Source: Sinohyriopsis cumingii
Taxonomy: Eukaryota > Mollusca > Bivalvia > Unionida > Unionidae
DNA: 64,000 bases
Assembly: GCA_028554795.2 (NCBI GenBank)
Contig: CM068842.1
Span: 48,257,574-48,321,573, forward strand
Direction: 5' to 3'
Positions 27,437 to 39,384 of this stretch are shown here, piece after piece. Each line of letters starts with the position of its first letter. Position 1 is the stretch's first letter. Below the pieces are notes generated by a model. That model was not told the origin of the DNA. It searched no databases and saw nothing but the letters and a program-made list of their open reading frames with translations. The translations under genes and the position numbers were made by a program.

Positions 27437-29595
27437 ATAGACACAATTGTATTTATGATGATCATTTAACTTACCTCATTACCCCAAGTCCACGTAGGAC
27501 CTCTGGTCACTCTGTCTCCGACCTTGACCAGATAGCGACCTGTAATAACAATGAGATTAATTTAGCAATTTTTGGCGGGGCCCCCGAGTGGCCGAGTGGT
27601 CTAAAACGCTCTTCGTTACGGATCACTGCCATCTCACCTCTGTCTGCGGCGGTTCGAGTCTAAGATTCAGCCAATGTGGGCATGTGAGAAAGCTTGCCAG
27701 TAGCTTCTCGTGGGTCGGTGGTTCTTTCCGGGGTTTTCCGGGTTCTTCCTCCACCATTAATACTGGCCGCCATGTATAGCCTATCGTGCTGAAAAATGGC
27801 GTTAAACCCAACAACAACAACAAAAAAAGTAATTTTTGGCCTACTGTCGAAGATATTACTTGACATGAAAGATCATGTATCTGTATCCCAGATTTTCGTG
27901 GTTGAATCGGATGAAATATCTTTGTCAACTTAAAATGTATCGATTCAGTTAATTCAACTTACTGAACCTTTATGTCCCAAATACAAGAATATTCTTGGCT
28001 ACATTACCGAAATTTGTAAAGTAAACAGTTAGGCAAATTGAATTTCTAAAAAATATAAAATATAATGAATTATAGTAATCACGATAGAGAGCCAAGAAGT
28101 TAAATTACTGTATTTTCAAATTCTTTCAGACAGATTTCGATGAAGTGTTAGCTGCTGTAACTGTATTAATCAAGACGAATGCTATACAGATAAACTATTT
28201 CACTGTTGCCAAAGGAAGATAAACCAGGACAGTTTATGAAAACCACATGATCGATATTTTTGTTCGATTTCCTTTATAACATCAGTTGCAATCGGTGACA
28301 AAAAGATTATTTAAAAATTCATTGAAATGCAAATCCGAAAGCAACAAAGTTCAAGAGCACATAGATTCTATAAAATATTGAATGCTAAATTAGTGATTGA
28401 TGAACCGAAGTGTATTCGGTTTAAAATGAAATCACTCTGCAATGTGGATGCGGAATTAAATAATGATCGAATTAATCATTAAAGTCACACAACAATTTAT
28501 TCTCCTTTTCAAAGTAGGTTTCATAAATGACAGCATTTTGTCTATTTTATAAACTGTTAGAAGAAACAGTGAGGTATTTGTTTTGAAGTGTAACAATTTT
28601 GATTGTAAGACTTTAGTTTTTGAAACATAAAACTTTAAAAGAGACTTAAAATTTACTCAATATTTCGTTTCATTAAATAGCGAGTCACACGCGTTTTTGT
28701 ATTATTACTCGTGTGTACATTGTATGCTTCTATTATGAGGAATTTTCTTTATCTGGTGAAAATATAGATACCGCTTGTGAAATCCTGGCAATAGAAAACA
28801 TACTTCACTAATATAAAAATGTAAAATATGTAATATGACCTTGGAAATGGTAGTGGCAGAAAATAAAGATAAAACACATTGTCGCAGTAGTTACATATAA
28901 AGGAAATAATAAATATGTGAAAAAGGAAATAATTATTACAAAATGGGTTTAGAAAAAGACAGATTTCTAATATATGTAAAGTTCAGGCCGCACATATTGA
29001 ATTGTTTTGTTAAAAGTTTTTATATTATAGGACAAGTGAAATAATGAAATGCATATATCTATATATCTATCTGTCTGTCTATCTATCTGGCGCAATAATA
29101 TGTCTAGAAAAGCATTCTTGCAACGGCGCCCTTCCAACTGTGTGCTGTCCACTCATTAATCATTAGCGCCGTATGAAAATAACGGAAACAAGTATAAATA
29201 ATCCACGTTTTCTAAATGAATTTCGTATGGTACACAATTTCATCACAATCCTTTCTGCTTTCCGTTTTCCCTCACCTCTCATGCATAAGGGACAAATTAC
29301 GCAGAAATCTGGAGGGAGAGAAAAAGAATTTAGGCTGGATGAAAACCTTGAAATTGAACTTACACCAAGTAACCTACAAGAATATGGTTCGTCATAACCG
29401 TATGTTTGCACTTCCTTGGGAATTATAAACAGTGTTTATATAATCAATGATACAAAGTTTCAAACTCTGTCGACATTATACGGTAAGTTTCTCGGTTACG
29501 TGGTATGATGTATTTAATGTTTTGTTGTTGTTGTTTCTTAAATCTATTATGCTGTTCTAAAAATCGATTATTATTAAATATGAAAATGTCCAAAG

Positions 29596-29641
<46 letters not shown>

Positions 29642-29766
29642 CCATCGTAGCAAGATTCGGGTTAAAATCTATGAAAAGACGAGCAAAGAGGATTTTCGGT
29701 TGTGTCATCCCACGTCGTGTCTGGACTTATGAAAGATGGTAAAAGTTAAGTCAAACAGACCAAAGC

Positions 29767-29805
<39 letters not shown>

Positions 29806-29833
29806 TTTAAAAGTCAAACCGACCAAAGGGGGG

Positions 29834-29886
<53 letters not shown>

Positions 29887-30481
29887 GTTTTATGGTCGGT
29901 AGTAATGACTTAGATCAACTGTAAATATATTATAATATTTGAATTACCTCTTGCTGGTTCCTCATTTCGCTTAGTTTCTATTCCGCACTAATTTCCATGC
30001 GCCGGTACGTAAATGGCTGAGCGTTCATGTGAATGATTGAGCTACCAATGTGTTTGTAGTGCTCTGCTTTCTTCATTAAGCCATCTTTCATGTTTCAATC
30101 ATAAGAGTGTCTTATATTGATATAATAAATATGAATAAAAACAAACTCAAAAAAGAAAACACCCAATTTATAAATGTGGAAAGATTATTGTAAATATCAA
30201 AAAATATACAGAACTACATTTTGTAGCGGTCACACACAAAAGGGATGTTAGGAGTTCATTCACTCGGTCAAAACAGAGTTGCCTGTAGTAAATCTTAAAT
30301 TCCATTCAAAGGGCAAGTATATGTATTTGCATGTGATATAAATAAATATATGTACAGTATTACGCTGTATAAATGATATAACACTTGGATAAATTTTTCA
30401 TTAAAAGTAAACTCTTCAAGTCTCGTTTCCTTTTAATAAAATATTTATACATCTCGTGGTATATCAATGATACAGCGTAAA

Positions 30482-30553
<72 letters not shown>

Positions 30554-31063
30554 TGAATCAAAACATAATGGGTAGACACATCAATATCTTTTGTTCAAAA
30601 TTTTGACAAAGCTTTTCGAACTAATGCTTTACGTTGTAAACTCGTTACACATAAAAGTGTTTAAAGTTAACGCTCGTGTCATTATCTTGTGTAATTCTGT
30701 GACCTTTCTTCGCATGCATTTTCTAAGGTAATTACCTCGAGATCCGAAATCAGCATAGGTGACTGGTCCACTCAAATTTTCAAGAGAACGTGGAAGGCTG
30801 TCGTTGGTCAGTTGGCATAGTTTCGACTGGGTCCTAAAGTAGATAGAATGGCAGTAGCCATTCGAGAAACAATACTGGACACATTCTACCAAAGTTCTCA
30901 CTGAAAATTCTTCCTGGATGATAGATAGATTTAGAGTCTCCTCCTGGACATTAAAGAAAACCATGTGCGCTTCCTTGATCTGGGGGAATGTCTCTTGTCC
31001 TGACGTTAGGAAGAAACCAAAAACCAAAAGTAGTAGATAAAACTCTATCTTCTCCATTTTCAT
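26601..31063 (-). CDS. Host gene: secreted PAN/apple plus MIB/HERC2 domain protein, three exons
   Basis: Exon 1 (31,063-30,736) encodes a signal peptide (FYLLLLVFGFFLTSG) and a PAN/apple-like domain with C61, C65, C71 and C83, ending at a GAG|GTAATT donor in phase 1. Exon 2 (27,539-27,475) follows a TTATTACAG acceptor, encodes RYLVKVGDRVTRGPTWTWGNE and ends at GAG|GTAAGT in phase 0. Exon 3 (26,732-26,601) follows a GTGAAG acceptor and encodes DGPGYLGTVTGHSS through WWWVQWDYG to the stop. Exons 2 and 3 together make one MIB/HERC2 domain (VGDRV, RGPxWxWG, GTV, VQWD, DL). Phases agree at both junctions, giving about 174 aa. A secreted, lectin- or matrix-like role is inferred. An alternative donor in exon 3 leading to more exons is possible. 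Confidence 0.75.
27344..27439. repeat. (TA)n microsatellite in intron 2
   Basis: Nearly 100 bp of TA with one TTTA interruption, 36 bp beyond the exon 2 donor of the PAN-MIB gene. Confidence 0.95.
27577..27830 (+). mobile_element. tRNA-derived SINE, target duplication AATTTTTGGC
   Basis: The head has an A box (TGGCCGAGTGG, 27,589-27,599) and a B box (GGTTCGAGTC, 27,651-27,660), the pattern of a type II (Ser/Leu-like) tRNA promoter. A conserved body and a 3' end GGCGTTAAACCCAACAACAAC follow. The 10-bp sequence AATTTTTGGC flanks it (27,567-27,576 and 27,831-27,840). It lies in intron 1 of the PAN-MIB gene with its target duplication ending 26 bp from the exon 2 acceptor. It is a retroposon, not a functional tRNA gene. 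Confidence 0.92.
27841..29595. other. Intron 1 of the PAN-MIB gene, no other gene recognised
   Basis: AT-rich intronic sequence on this model. A (TATC)n/(TGTC)n run is at about 29,053-29,090. Small ORFs at 29.17-29.43 kb overlap on both strands and lack family features. Confidence 0.45.
29600..29882. repeat. (CT)n and (GA)n tracts
   Basis: (CT)n at about 29,600-29,639, (GA)n at about 29,770-29,803 and again at 29,836-29,881. The two GA tracts are preceded by similar sequence (AGTCAAACAGACCAAAG and AGTCAAACCGACCAAAG), so the second is a tandem duplicate of the first. Confidence 0.9.
30484..30552. repeat. (TA)n microsatellite
   Basis: About 68 bp of alternating TA in intron 1 of the PAN-MIB gene. 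Confidence 0.95.
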
Positions 31064-31730
31064 ATTTTAAAATCACTTCTGCGGTAATGTTTCAGAGTTC
31101 TTTTAAACTTGTATACGGCAACAATGACAACTTTTTCCAGTAACTTACTTGCAATTTAAAGTTCCACGTATGACTTAGCTGCCAAGATCTTTAATGCTTT
31201 TAGCTCTTTTTTTTTGAACGATGTCACAAGCCAATTTTTTTTCTTAAATATTCTATGTAACGAATGTTTAGTTTAGTTTAATATCCAAATTGATTACATC
31301 GATCACCAACTGGTCCTTATATTCGATAGGTATAAGAACAATGAAGCGTCAATATTTTGCCAGTGCCTAAGCAATATTGAACAATAATACTACGTTAAAT
31401 TTGTAAATAGTTACTCGTACAATAAAAAAAGGTTTTGAGAAACTAACTTGTTTACAAATTAATTATTTAAAAATAATCCAATATAACTATTCATCATTTT
31501 AGGAATTATTGTTTCGTGCATATAATTCATTGCAGAGCTTCCAAAACATATTTGCTTTTCTATATAATAGTTTAGTTTCCAGTCTGACTTATTTAACACG
31601 TATTGATGTCCTGAGCTAAAATATAAATATGCTTTCATTTGAAGTCAATTTTCTCTTTCTACAGGTCCAGATGATAACATGACGCTATATAAATCACAAC
31701 TCTTCAACATTTGTGGGTAAAGTGTTAATT
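31064..31730. other. 5' flank of the PAN-MIB gene, nothing else recognised
   Basis: AT-rich upstream DNA. A TTTAAAAG sequence on the minus strand near 31,102-31,109, about 40 bp before the ATG, is a weak TATA-like candidate. Confidence 0.35.
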
Positions 31731-32215
31731 GCCAGTATCTCGTGCAGAAGTGGAATACACACAGACAGAGACAGAGAGGAAAATCGGATAAAGAGAGAGA
31801 CTGACAGAGACAGAGAGGGTGAGCGGACAAAGAGAGAGAGAGAGAGAGAGACTGACAGAGATAAAGAAGGAGAGCGAGACAGAGGGACCGAGTATAGTGC
31901 TAATCGCGAGTGTCTCGTGCTGATTTGGAGACACACACAGACAGAGAGGGAGAACGAACAAAGAGAGAGACTGACAGAAACAGAAAAGGAGAGCGAGACA
32001 GAGGGACCATGTACAGTGCTAATCGCGAGACAGTGAAATAGAGACAGAGGGACCGAGAGACAGTCATAAAGACAGAGACAAAACTAGTTGTCAATATTAA
32101 TGCACGCATGAACGGGGAATAAGAGGTGCAACAGAGAGAGAGAGAGAGAGAGAGAGAGATACACAGACAGACATACAGATAGACAGACAGACAGACAAAC
32201 ACACACAGAGATTTT
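31731..32215. repeat. GA/CAGA-rich minisatellite with three degenerate long units
   Basis: Units begin with AGTATCTCGTG, GTGTCTCGTGCTG or GTGCTAATCGCGAG and continue with ACACACAGACAGAGA... and GAGCGAGACAGAGGGACC. The period is roughly 100-170 bp, and the array ends in pure GA and CAGA runs near 32,130-32,205. Open frames across it on both strands are artefacts of the repeat. Confidence 0.8.
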
Positions 32216-32548
32216 TTTGAATACAGTTATTTTATTTTTCTTGTAAGAAAATAAATTATGTCCAACATGTATTTGAAATCACCAAATTTTTGCGAATTTA
32301 CAGAGCCAGTTTTCGCTATGTTAGTTAGTATTTTGTGCCGAAACTGTTGTATGGTTAAACGCTGACGACTACAAGGACAAATTGACTCAGGTCACAATTA
32401 TTACGAATGTAGTCTCAGCTAGATTTAGGCATTCTTGGTATTGATTTAAAGGTAATTGTTTATTCTTTAAAATTTAAACATTATGGTGTGGTTTTCTGCG
32501 TGTATTTTGGCGACAGTGAACACTGAGCAATGAGGCATTGATGCTGAT

Positions 32549-32556
32549 CCGGAAGT
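32549..32556 (+). promoter_or_regulatory. ETS-type site (CCGGAAGT) upstream of a possible first exon
   Basis: CCGGAAGT is the ETS/GABP consensus common near TATA-less animal promoters. It lies 53 bp before an ATG in good context and is rare in the surrounding AT-rich DNA. Confidence 0.35.
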
Positions 32557-32608
32557 GAAATCTGTAACCCTTTGTACGGTATTTGTTTACAGTCCAGAGT
32601 CTCACAAA

Positions 32609-32639
32609 ATGGCGGATTACCTATGCCAAGAACTTCACC
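32609..32639 (+). CDS. Possible first coding exon of a host gene
   Basis: CACAAAATGGCGGATTAC gives a start codon with a strong context, encoding MADYLCQELH, then a perfect GTGAGT donor at 32,640-32,645 in phase 1. With the ETS site just upstream this looks like a housekeeping-type first exon reading rightward. I cannot find the following exons in the window, so this rests only on local signals. Confidence 0.35.
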
Positions 32640-32659
32640 GTGAGTTAATCTTTGAATTT

Positions 32660-34697
32660 ATGTTAGATTAACTTATTTTATTAGGATTTGGACACGTGGA
32701 AGTTCAGAACTAAGAAACAAACGCAGAGACGACATAGAAAAAAATACGATTTGAGTCCTGTATGTGCCAAGTTTAGAATGTTATCCCAAGTTTATTATTA
32801 AAGCTAGACACATTAAATTTTCATATGTTGTGTAGACTGACTTATAAAAAAGAACCATAAAATTAAAAATTAAAAAATATTAACTGAAAAAACTAAGTGA
32901 CTTTAGAAAGATGAATATATTTTAATTTACGATTCTACGGCCTGAAACATAGTAACATAAAAAACAACTTTAGTCCAATTCGACAAATAGTTTATTTCCC
33001 TAGAATACAAAAGTGAAAATTTAAAAATAACTTAGAGTATCGTGAATTAAATCCCAAATAGTCCTGAAAATTCTATCACAAGTCAAAGACTATAGAATAT
33101 ACCAAATGAGATCCAGTGGTGTTCTGAAAAAGACCAATTTTGAATGCATTGATGTGCAAGTAGCCTTGAATAGTGTTAATATGCTAACAGTCTTCAGGTA
33201 TCACAATGATATGATCCAACATGTCTTTCAATGAATTTCACAGTAACTCCAAAATAGTTATTAGTCATAAAGCCTATGAGCACTTTGAAATTTCAGTGAA
33301 CAATTGAAATAAACAAATCCTCTCAAATAAAAATCGAACACAACTAAATGTATCCACTACATATGTTTAATACAGGAATAACTAATTCTGTTATTCACTA
33401 CCTTATATAAAAAAAACCTAAGAAATAATTTCAAAATCAGGATGATGGTCATAAATTCATTTCCAAAACATTCTAACTTGTCAAAAATGTCAGGTCCTTT
33501 TAGCAGCCAACTAATCAGAAATAATGTGGGTCAGAACTTCCTGGGGGGAAACCAGTGACCTAAACTCAAACACATCTAATTCGTCCACAAGATCACTTCT
33601 ACATTTAACAAGGTCAACAGGCCACATACACATGTTTATCCAAATTAAAAGTGCAACCTACTATCCCGAAACTACGTAGTGTGATTAATAACACGACTCT
33701 TTACGATCTGCAATCAAGGCAAACAAACGAAACATATAATATAGATGTATATCACAAATACATTGTCACCTGTCACGCAGTTGTTGCACCAATGATCAAA
33801 CCTCACTATCCCCACATTGACTTAAACTGTATAATATAGCTAGCATACCTTATTAATTATCTACCAGAAAATGACTGAACATAATCCGTTACATATACTT
33901 CTAGAAGCCTCATATACACTTGGGACGAATAGTCCCTTAAATACATGACAAATGCTTCACATTTCTGAGTGTCACTATGTCGAGTTTAATTGGTTTTTTT
34001 TTCTTCTTCCGTGTTTGCTTCCTTAATGTCATTTTTGAAATCTCCATATCTATCACATGTTAACTTCATTTACCTACATCTCACTGATCTTTACGATTAA
34101 GTGAAACGTGTCGTATCTCTTCTAGCCTGGTATCTGGAATAAGGTGGAAAGGCTTGATAAAGTTGGAAGCTCTCCTATAGTCAGGTGGTGATACTAAAAT
34201 TTATTAATATATATTCAATGTGCGTGCCATATGTGACCATAATTACATCATATTACCACACTGATATATAGCATCTCAAAGACATTGATTAGGTCTTCAT
34301 GGAGGGATCAGTACCATTGTTCAGTAAGGTAGAGCCTCCATGGAACTGTACTTTCCTGTTACATTGTCGATTTTGTGGCAATTGATATTACTATAAAAAA
34401 ACATGGTCCTGATCCCATCGTAATGGGAAATTTGAGTGCTCTGTTATTTATACTAACAACCTAACACAATGAATGTGTAACATATACACTGTCCTTGTTT
34501 CTTTATGCCTTTGAATAGGCACACTGCAATCACTGTTAGATGTCTTGCTTCACTAACCCTGGACAAAATGTTATAAGTTGTACAGATCCTAACTACCACT
34601 TGTTTTAAATACCATTCATTAGCCAACTTTGCAGTCTAAACATTTGTCAGTTTGAATTTTAAAATTTGTTAAAATATAATTTCTCGTTAAAATTTAG

Positions 34698-34776
<79 letters not shown>

Positions 34777-36849
34777 TTTCAGAGAGAAGAGAACTTATTT
34801 TGCATTGCATTTAAGTTTTAACTACATTGAAAATTCCAATAATTAATTAAGATATCGCAAATTTTGTTTGGTTTCTCAAGATCAATTGACCCGAAACTTT
34901 CGCCCTGTGCAACATCAACACTACACACTTTCTCACAGCTGTCACACACTTTGTCTGCCATGAAACTCAAAATTATTTCGTGTGTAAAGTTGGAGTAGGC
35001 GTGGCATGCAAATATTGAAGTTTGACTAAAAGCTACTTTAAATAATTTGGACTGATAGACTCAGGTCACAATTATTACTTCTGGTTCAGTTCCCACGAAT
35101 GCAGTTCCATCCGATTTGTAAAATATTTTTTTCCACTCTCATTTTGGTGTTTTAATTACAACATTCTTCAAAATCGGTAGGAATTAATATGTTGGCTTTG
35201 ATAATCTCTCGTGTTGAAATAACTTGACATCATTTCCTTTCTTCCATAGCAGGAGTCATCGGTTTGGTCCAAATAGGTTCAAATAACCACCACAAAAATA
35301 TGGCTGCCAATTCGTTAAACTTTTATGCCGCTAAAATGCTGTCATTTAAGAATGGCTAAATTTAAAGATAAAAAATGTTGTGATTTATAGAATGTATTTC
35401 GGTCACACCACTAAATAAATAAATAAATACCAAAAAAGATTAATTGTACAATTATAAGCATTTTCAATCTTTTTTAAAATCTAGTTGGCTTCCGTGTACT
35501 ACTTCTCTTTAATAATTATTTTCAGGTGAAATGCAGTTCTTCAACAGGTTTTCTCGGATTTGTGACTTCTGATGTAGGCTTAAGGTAGATAATGATATTT
35601 TGTGTGAAGTTACATTATGAAAAATAATACAGTATTTAAACGATAATGATGAAATACAGATAAGTCATTCTCATAAAATTGTATCATATCTTTGGATCCT
35701 CACTTTTAGACACATACAGTTTGGCAGAATGGACGAAAGGCACTAGACATGTAAATATATAAGGAGTAAGATTAGCAAGCATAAGACAAAATGACAAACT
35801 GGAGATAAATGTAGAAAAACGGTAAAAACACAATCAGCTTCTGCATAAAAAGAAACTAGCATATTCTTATGTGCTCGGGAAATTACTAATATATTAATAT
35901 ATATAGTACTTGATGTTGATTGTCATTTTTAATTTTACGTACAGGTCAGATGGAATCTAGTTAAAGAAAGTGAAACAAAATCTTAAAGTTTATTTGTATA
36001 TTACCTTAGCATGAATATATCAGAAACTTCCATCCATCTGCTTGCTGCCCCACTAGTCCCATCTACCTAATACATGAATATACTTTCAAAAGGTAATAGT
36101 TTTCTAGAATGATTATTAGATTATTTGTTTTTCGTTTATATTTGACCTCCAGAATGAGTGTCTCTTTGTAAGCATACAATGTGTCCCCCCCCCCATAAAA
36201 TAAAGGTCACTTACAGTTTTTGGGTACGTAGTAGACGGCAAATGAGACCTATAGATTAAGATCTTGAAAAGAAAGAGAGGGGAAAAAGAGAGACGGGTGG
36301 ATACAAACAGTAATTCAACCCCACTGTGGATGTAAAATATACGGTAAATTACGTACATTGCAGCTGTAAAGACAGAATCTACCACAAGCGTACACTGCTT
36401 GTGTTTTACACCGCTACAGCGAGAGGCAATGTGGGCCGAATTAGGGTCAAACACAATTAACATTACGCTTCATGTTTAAATTAGGGGAAATCGGGTCCAA
36501 CTGGAACTTAACACTGAGGCCACATTGTTGCATTGTTAGAAGATGTTGATCTTAAATGGGGCTACATTGCTACACTCTAAGAAGTTTTTGATCTTAAATG
36601 GCATACATACTATCCAACGCATCGTCTGTAGAAGCCAGAAACTACTACTACACCCGACATTACACCATCAACACGCCAATATCACAGACTATACCATGAA
36701 ACATCAAATACACAACAATATACCATCAACATGGTATCAATAGCGATCAAAACCCCACACTTACTATGCAGCACGACGTGTGTACTGACCAGTACAACAT
36801 ACTATAATCACTGGACTACAGCCAAATCCTTTCCGAAATAAATGTAGTC
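32660..36849. other. Non-coding DNA with a (TA)n tract
   Basis: AT-rich sequence without supported genes; (TA)n at 34,699-34,772. The 21-base sequence of 32,386-32,406 (GACTCAGG... to ...ATTATTAC) recurs at about 35,059. An octamer ATGCAAAT (35,006-35,013) lies about 45 bp upstream of a minus-strand ATG at about 34,962 opening a 40-residue Cys-rich frame; too weak to call. A degenerate CCATCAACA-type repeat occupies about 36,600-36,830. Confidence 0.45.
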
Positions 36850-37544
36850 GCACTTAACTATTTCTGGGTCACTGAGAACGAAAATGATGCTTACAACTGT
36901 TGATCGGTTCTACTGGGACAGTATATAGGATCCTTGACTTGGGAATGGCGGAGGATAAGTGAGTTAAAAAGAGAAGTGATCTTAATTTAAACTCAAATAC
37001 ATCTTTGACTGGATCTATGAAAAAATCTACGACTGGGTTTTGACAGTACTTGCTTTTAGACAAAACAATCAACGATGCAATCTGAAGCTGGTGTTACGTC
37101 ATACACGATATGAATTGCATCATGTTATTTCTAGAAGTAATGGATGATGCAATCATAACAAAGCTTACATCACTCTGCTGAACAAATTGCCCTATATCAG
37201 CTCTAGAAATCATACAGTGTCGTCCTCTCTTATTTGTCAGTGCTTGATTTTGCAGCGGGACACATTTCTGTTTAGCCAAACTGAGCAGAGATGCTCGTAC
37301 TTGTGTGAACAATGTAGATAACTTTTTCTATATTTGTGGTGAAGTGGCGTTTCATCACTAAAGCGCAGTATAACCACTGTGGCTGAGACAGACTATCACC
37401 TTTATTTTGGCTGCAAAATTGGAGATCAGAACAACAGGTGGGCATAGCGTATATGCTGCAACACTTGTGCAGGAAAGAAAAATATATGCCTTTTGAAGTG
37501 CCAATGATTTAGAGAGAGCCAACATTAGCAATTGCTAATTCTGC
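36850..37544 (+). repeat. Repeat unit copy A, left part (before the Gypsy insertion)
   Basis: The sequence is the inverted relative of about 60,010-59,330. Matched segments include CTTGACTTGGGAATGGCGGA, GAGAACGAAAA, the GATATAGGGCAATTTGTTCA block and the GGAGATCAGAACAA block. It stops at 37,544, where the Gypsy element begins, and resumes at 45,416; TCTGC (37,540-37,544) is the left target duplication. One minus-strand frame (37,312-37,094) stays open and matches an open plus-strand frame in copy B. Confidence 0.85.
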
Positions 37545-39314
37545 TGTTACACGGGGGGAGTGAATGTCCCTCCGTATTTGGTTTTCGTTATCTAGGGGTT
37601 GACCGCCCTCGATGTTATTGCCCGGTTCGAGTAAGTATAAATATAAGTGGTGAAACTTACAGGTGGAATAGATAGAGATCTGGGCAGGTATATAGAACAA
37701 ACCAACACGAGCCCCCGTACATGTAAACAAACAATTTAATCAATTACATACAAACACTGTGAAAATTCATTACATCAGGAATGTACTCTGCTTTTAGAAA
37801 TTTAACTTTCGCCGAAATACAAAGAAAACGCAAATAGATCTAAATAAGATAGCCGATCTGTTACTGATAGATTTAGTTCATCATAGGATTGAGTGAACAA
37901 TCGAAGTCAACGTCTTGTATGATTTCATAACCTGCTCGTCCTCAGTCTGTTTTTGCTTCCTCTGTCGCTGTTCAGACCCTTGGATCTCGGGATGATACTT
38001 TCTACCACCCGTCTCAGGACACTCTCAAAATACTTCTTCAGAGATTAATACGTCGCAGGGTTGCGTCACAGGATTATATGTCTCACTGCACTCTTCTCTA
38101 TGCTTCTCCGTATAGGTCTCAGAATAACATCCCTCATTCGTTCTATACGTCTCTGGAGCTATTTTCTCCCTTTTAAATAAATATAAATAGAGACAACCTA
38201 AATTTCCCGTTATTTATGAAACGGTTAATTCTTCATTATTCTCCCTCGTTATCAGATTTCACTATCAGTGCTAAACAGACGCTAAGGCTATCAATCGACT
38301 CCACATGTCCTATAATGACCCTAGTTAGTCAAATGGCTAATTCGTTACGCCTTGACCTTACACATTACCACATACACAGCGAATAAATAGGATACATCAC
38401 GTCAATCAATTACTAGATCATTTCCGTCAATACACACTTATTCTTAATCATACGTGGAATCTTCTAAATTCGGCGAATTCACACGGATTCTTGTAATCAT
38501 ATTAACTAATGTAATGCATTAAATTCTTAGAACATAATTCTTATGCAAACAAGACGACAAATTCAAACAATTCGTCAAACTTATCTAAAGAAGATTAATG
38601 TACAACTTCCTATGCATAAACTCAACACAGTTATACTTCATAAAGCAAATTATTACACGAATGTAGAAAAAAGATTCATGCAGATACAAATAAATAACTT
38701 CAGCAAAGCATTATATATGGCATAAACAAATTACATGGAATTGTCACACTACCTTTGCTGTCACGTTTCTCCCTCTAATCGGTAAATTAGTTCGTCGCTT
38801 CCTTTCGACAATCGTCCCCTTTTTTGGACACCAGTTGTTTTACGGAAGTTTCTTGCAAATTTCCGGAGTCCTACTTTTTGGGTCTCCTCTTGCAGGAAAA
38901 GCTTAGACTGATTAAAATTCGATGCGGGCGATATTAAAACCTATGAAATTTTGTGTTGGAACACGCCCTCTCATTTAACGTACCAATCAGAATCGAATAT
39001 CTCTGCCCCCTTTTTTCCAGAGGCGCCAAAGTCAGGGTCAACTTGACCCTGGTAGTTTGAGTAACAGAGTTTCTGCATTCTCTCAATTGTGACAACTTTA
39101 CCATGAAAATGAAGTTTTCCTTGTCCTAAAGTGTCCGCCTGGCTGCTGTATAAACAAATGTTTAATTAGGAACAGAATTCTCCCTCTAAAGGACATTACC
39201 GTACACGGTAGTATGGCGATATGATACGCACTTGTCTCCATAAATCTAATTAATGGTTGTCTGGTCTCAGCTAATGTATTCTTGTTAGATCGACATAAAA
39301 TTTGCCACTTCACA
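37545..39314 (-). repeat. 3' LTR of the Gypsy element
   Basis: 1,770 bp starting TGTTACACGG and ending ACTTCACA on the plus strand; the element reads leftward. It is nearly identical to the other LTR except for a 28-29 bp segment near 37,613-37,641 that the other lacks. A short minus-strand ORF at 39,098 onward is shared with both other LTR copies. Confidence 0.95.
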
Positions 39315-39328
39315 TAGGCCCCTCCTTG
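39315..39328 (-). other. Polypurine tract candidate
   Basis: Directly next to the 3' LTR the minus strand reads AAGGAGGGGCCTA then TGTGAAG. This purine-rich run is in the expected position for priming plus-strand DNA synthesis. Confidence 0.55.
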
Positions 39329-39384
39329 AAGAGTAAAATCAGGGATTTTGCTCTCCAAATTTTTGGAGATCTAATCTTATTCAG

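Noticed and set aside
27589-27660. Functional tRNA gene (A and B boxes)
   Set aside because: The body extends 250 bp with a conserved non-tRNA tail and a target duplication, the acceptor stem does not pair convincingly, and a second copy has the same structure. It is a SINE head.
27307-27663. 118-aa plus-strand ORF with Tyr-Ile repeats
   Set aside because: It is (TA)n translation running into the opposite strand of exon 2 and the SINE.
31694-32202. Ser/Leu-rich or Arg/Glu-rich ORFs across the GA/CAGA repeats
   Set aside because: Open only because the repeat lacks stop codons in those frames; they occur on both strands. The same applies to ORFs at 29,444-29,732 and 53,218-53,460.
34860-34962. 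Cys-rich minus-strand frame MADKVCDSCEKVCSVD as a host exon
   Set aside because: Start context and an upstream octamer are suggestive, but no convincing splice donor or continuing exon is visible.
38543-38725. 60-aa ORF identical in both Gypsy LTRs
   Set aside because: Identity reflects the young age of the LTR pair, not coding constraint; composition is AT-driven and I saw no open counterpart in the older solo LTR.
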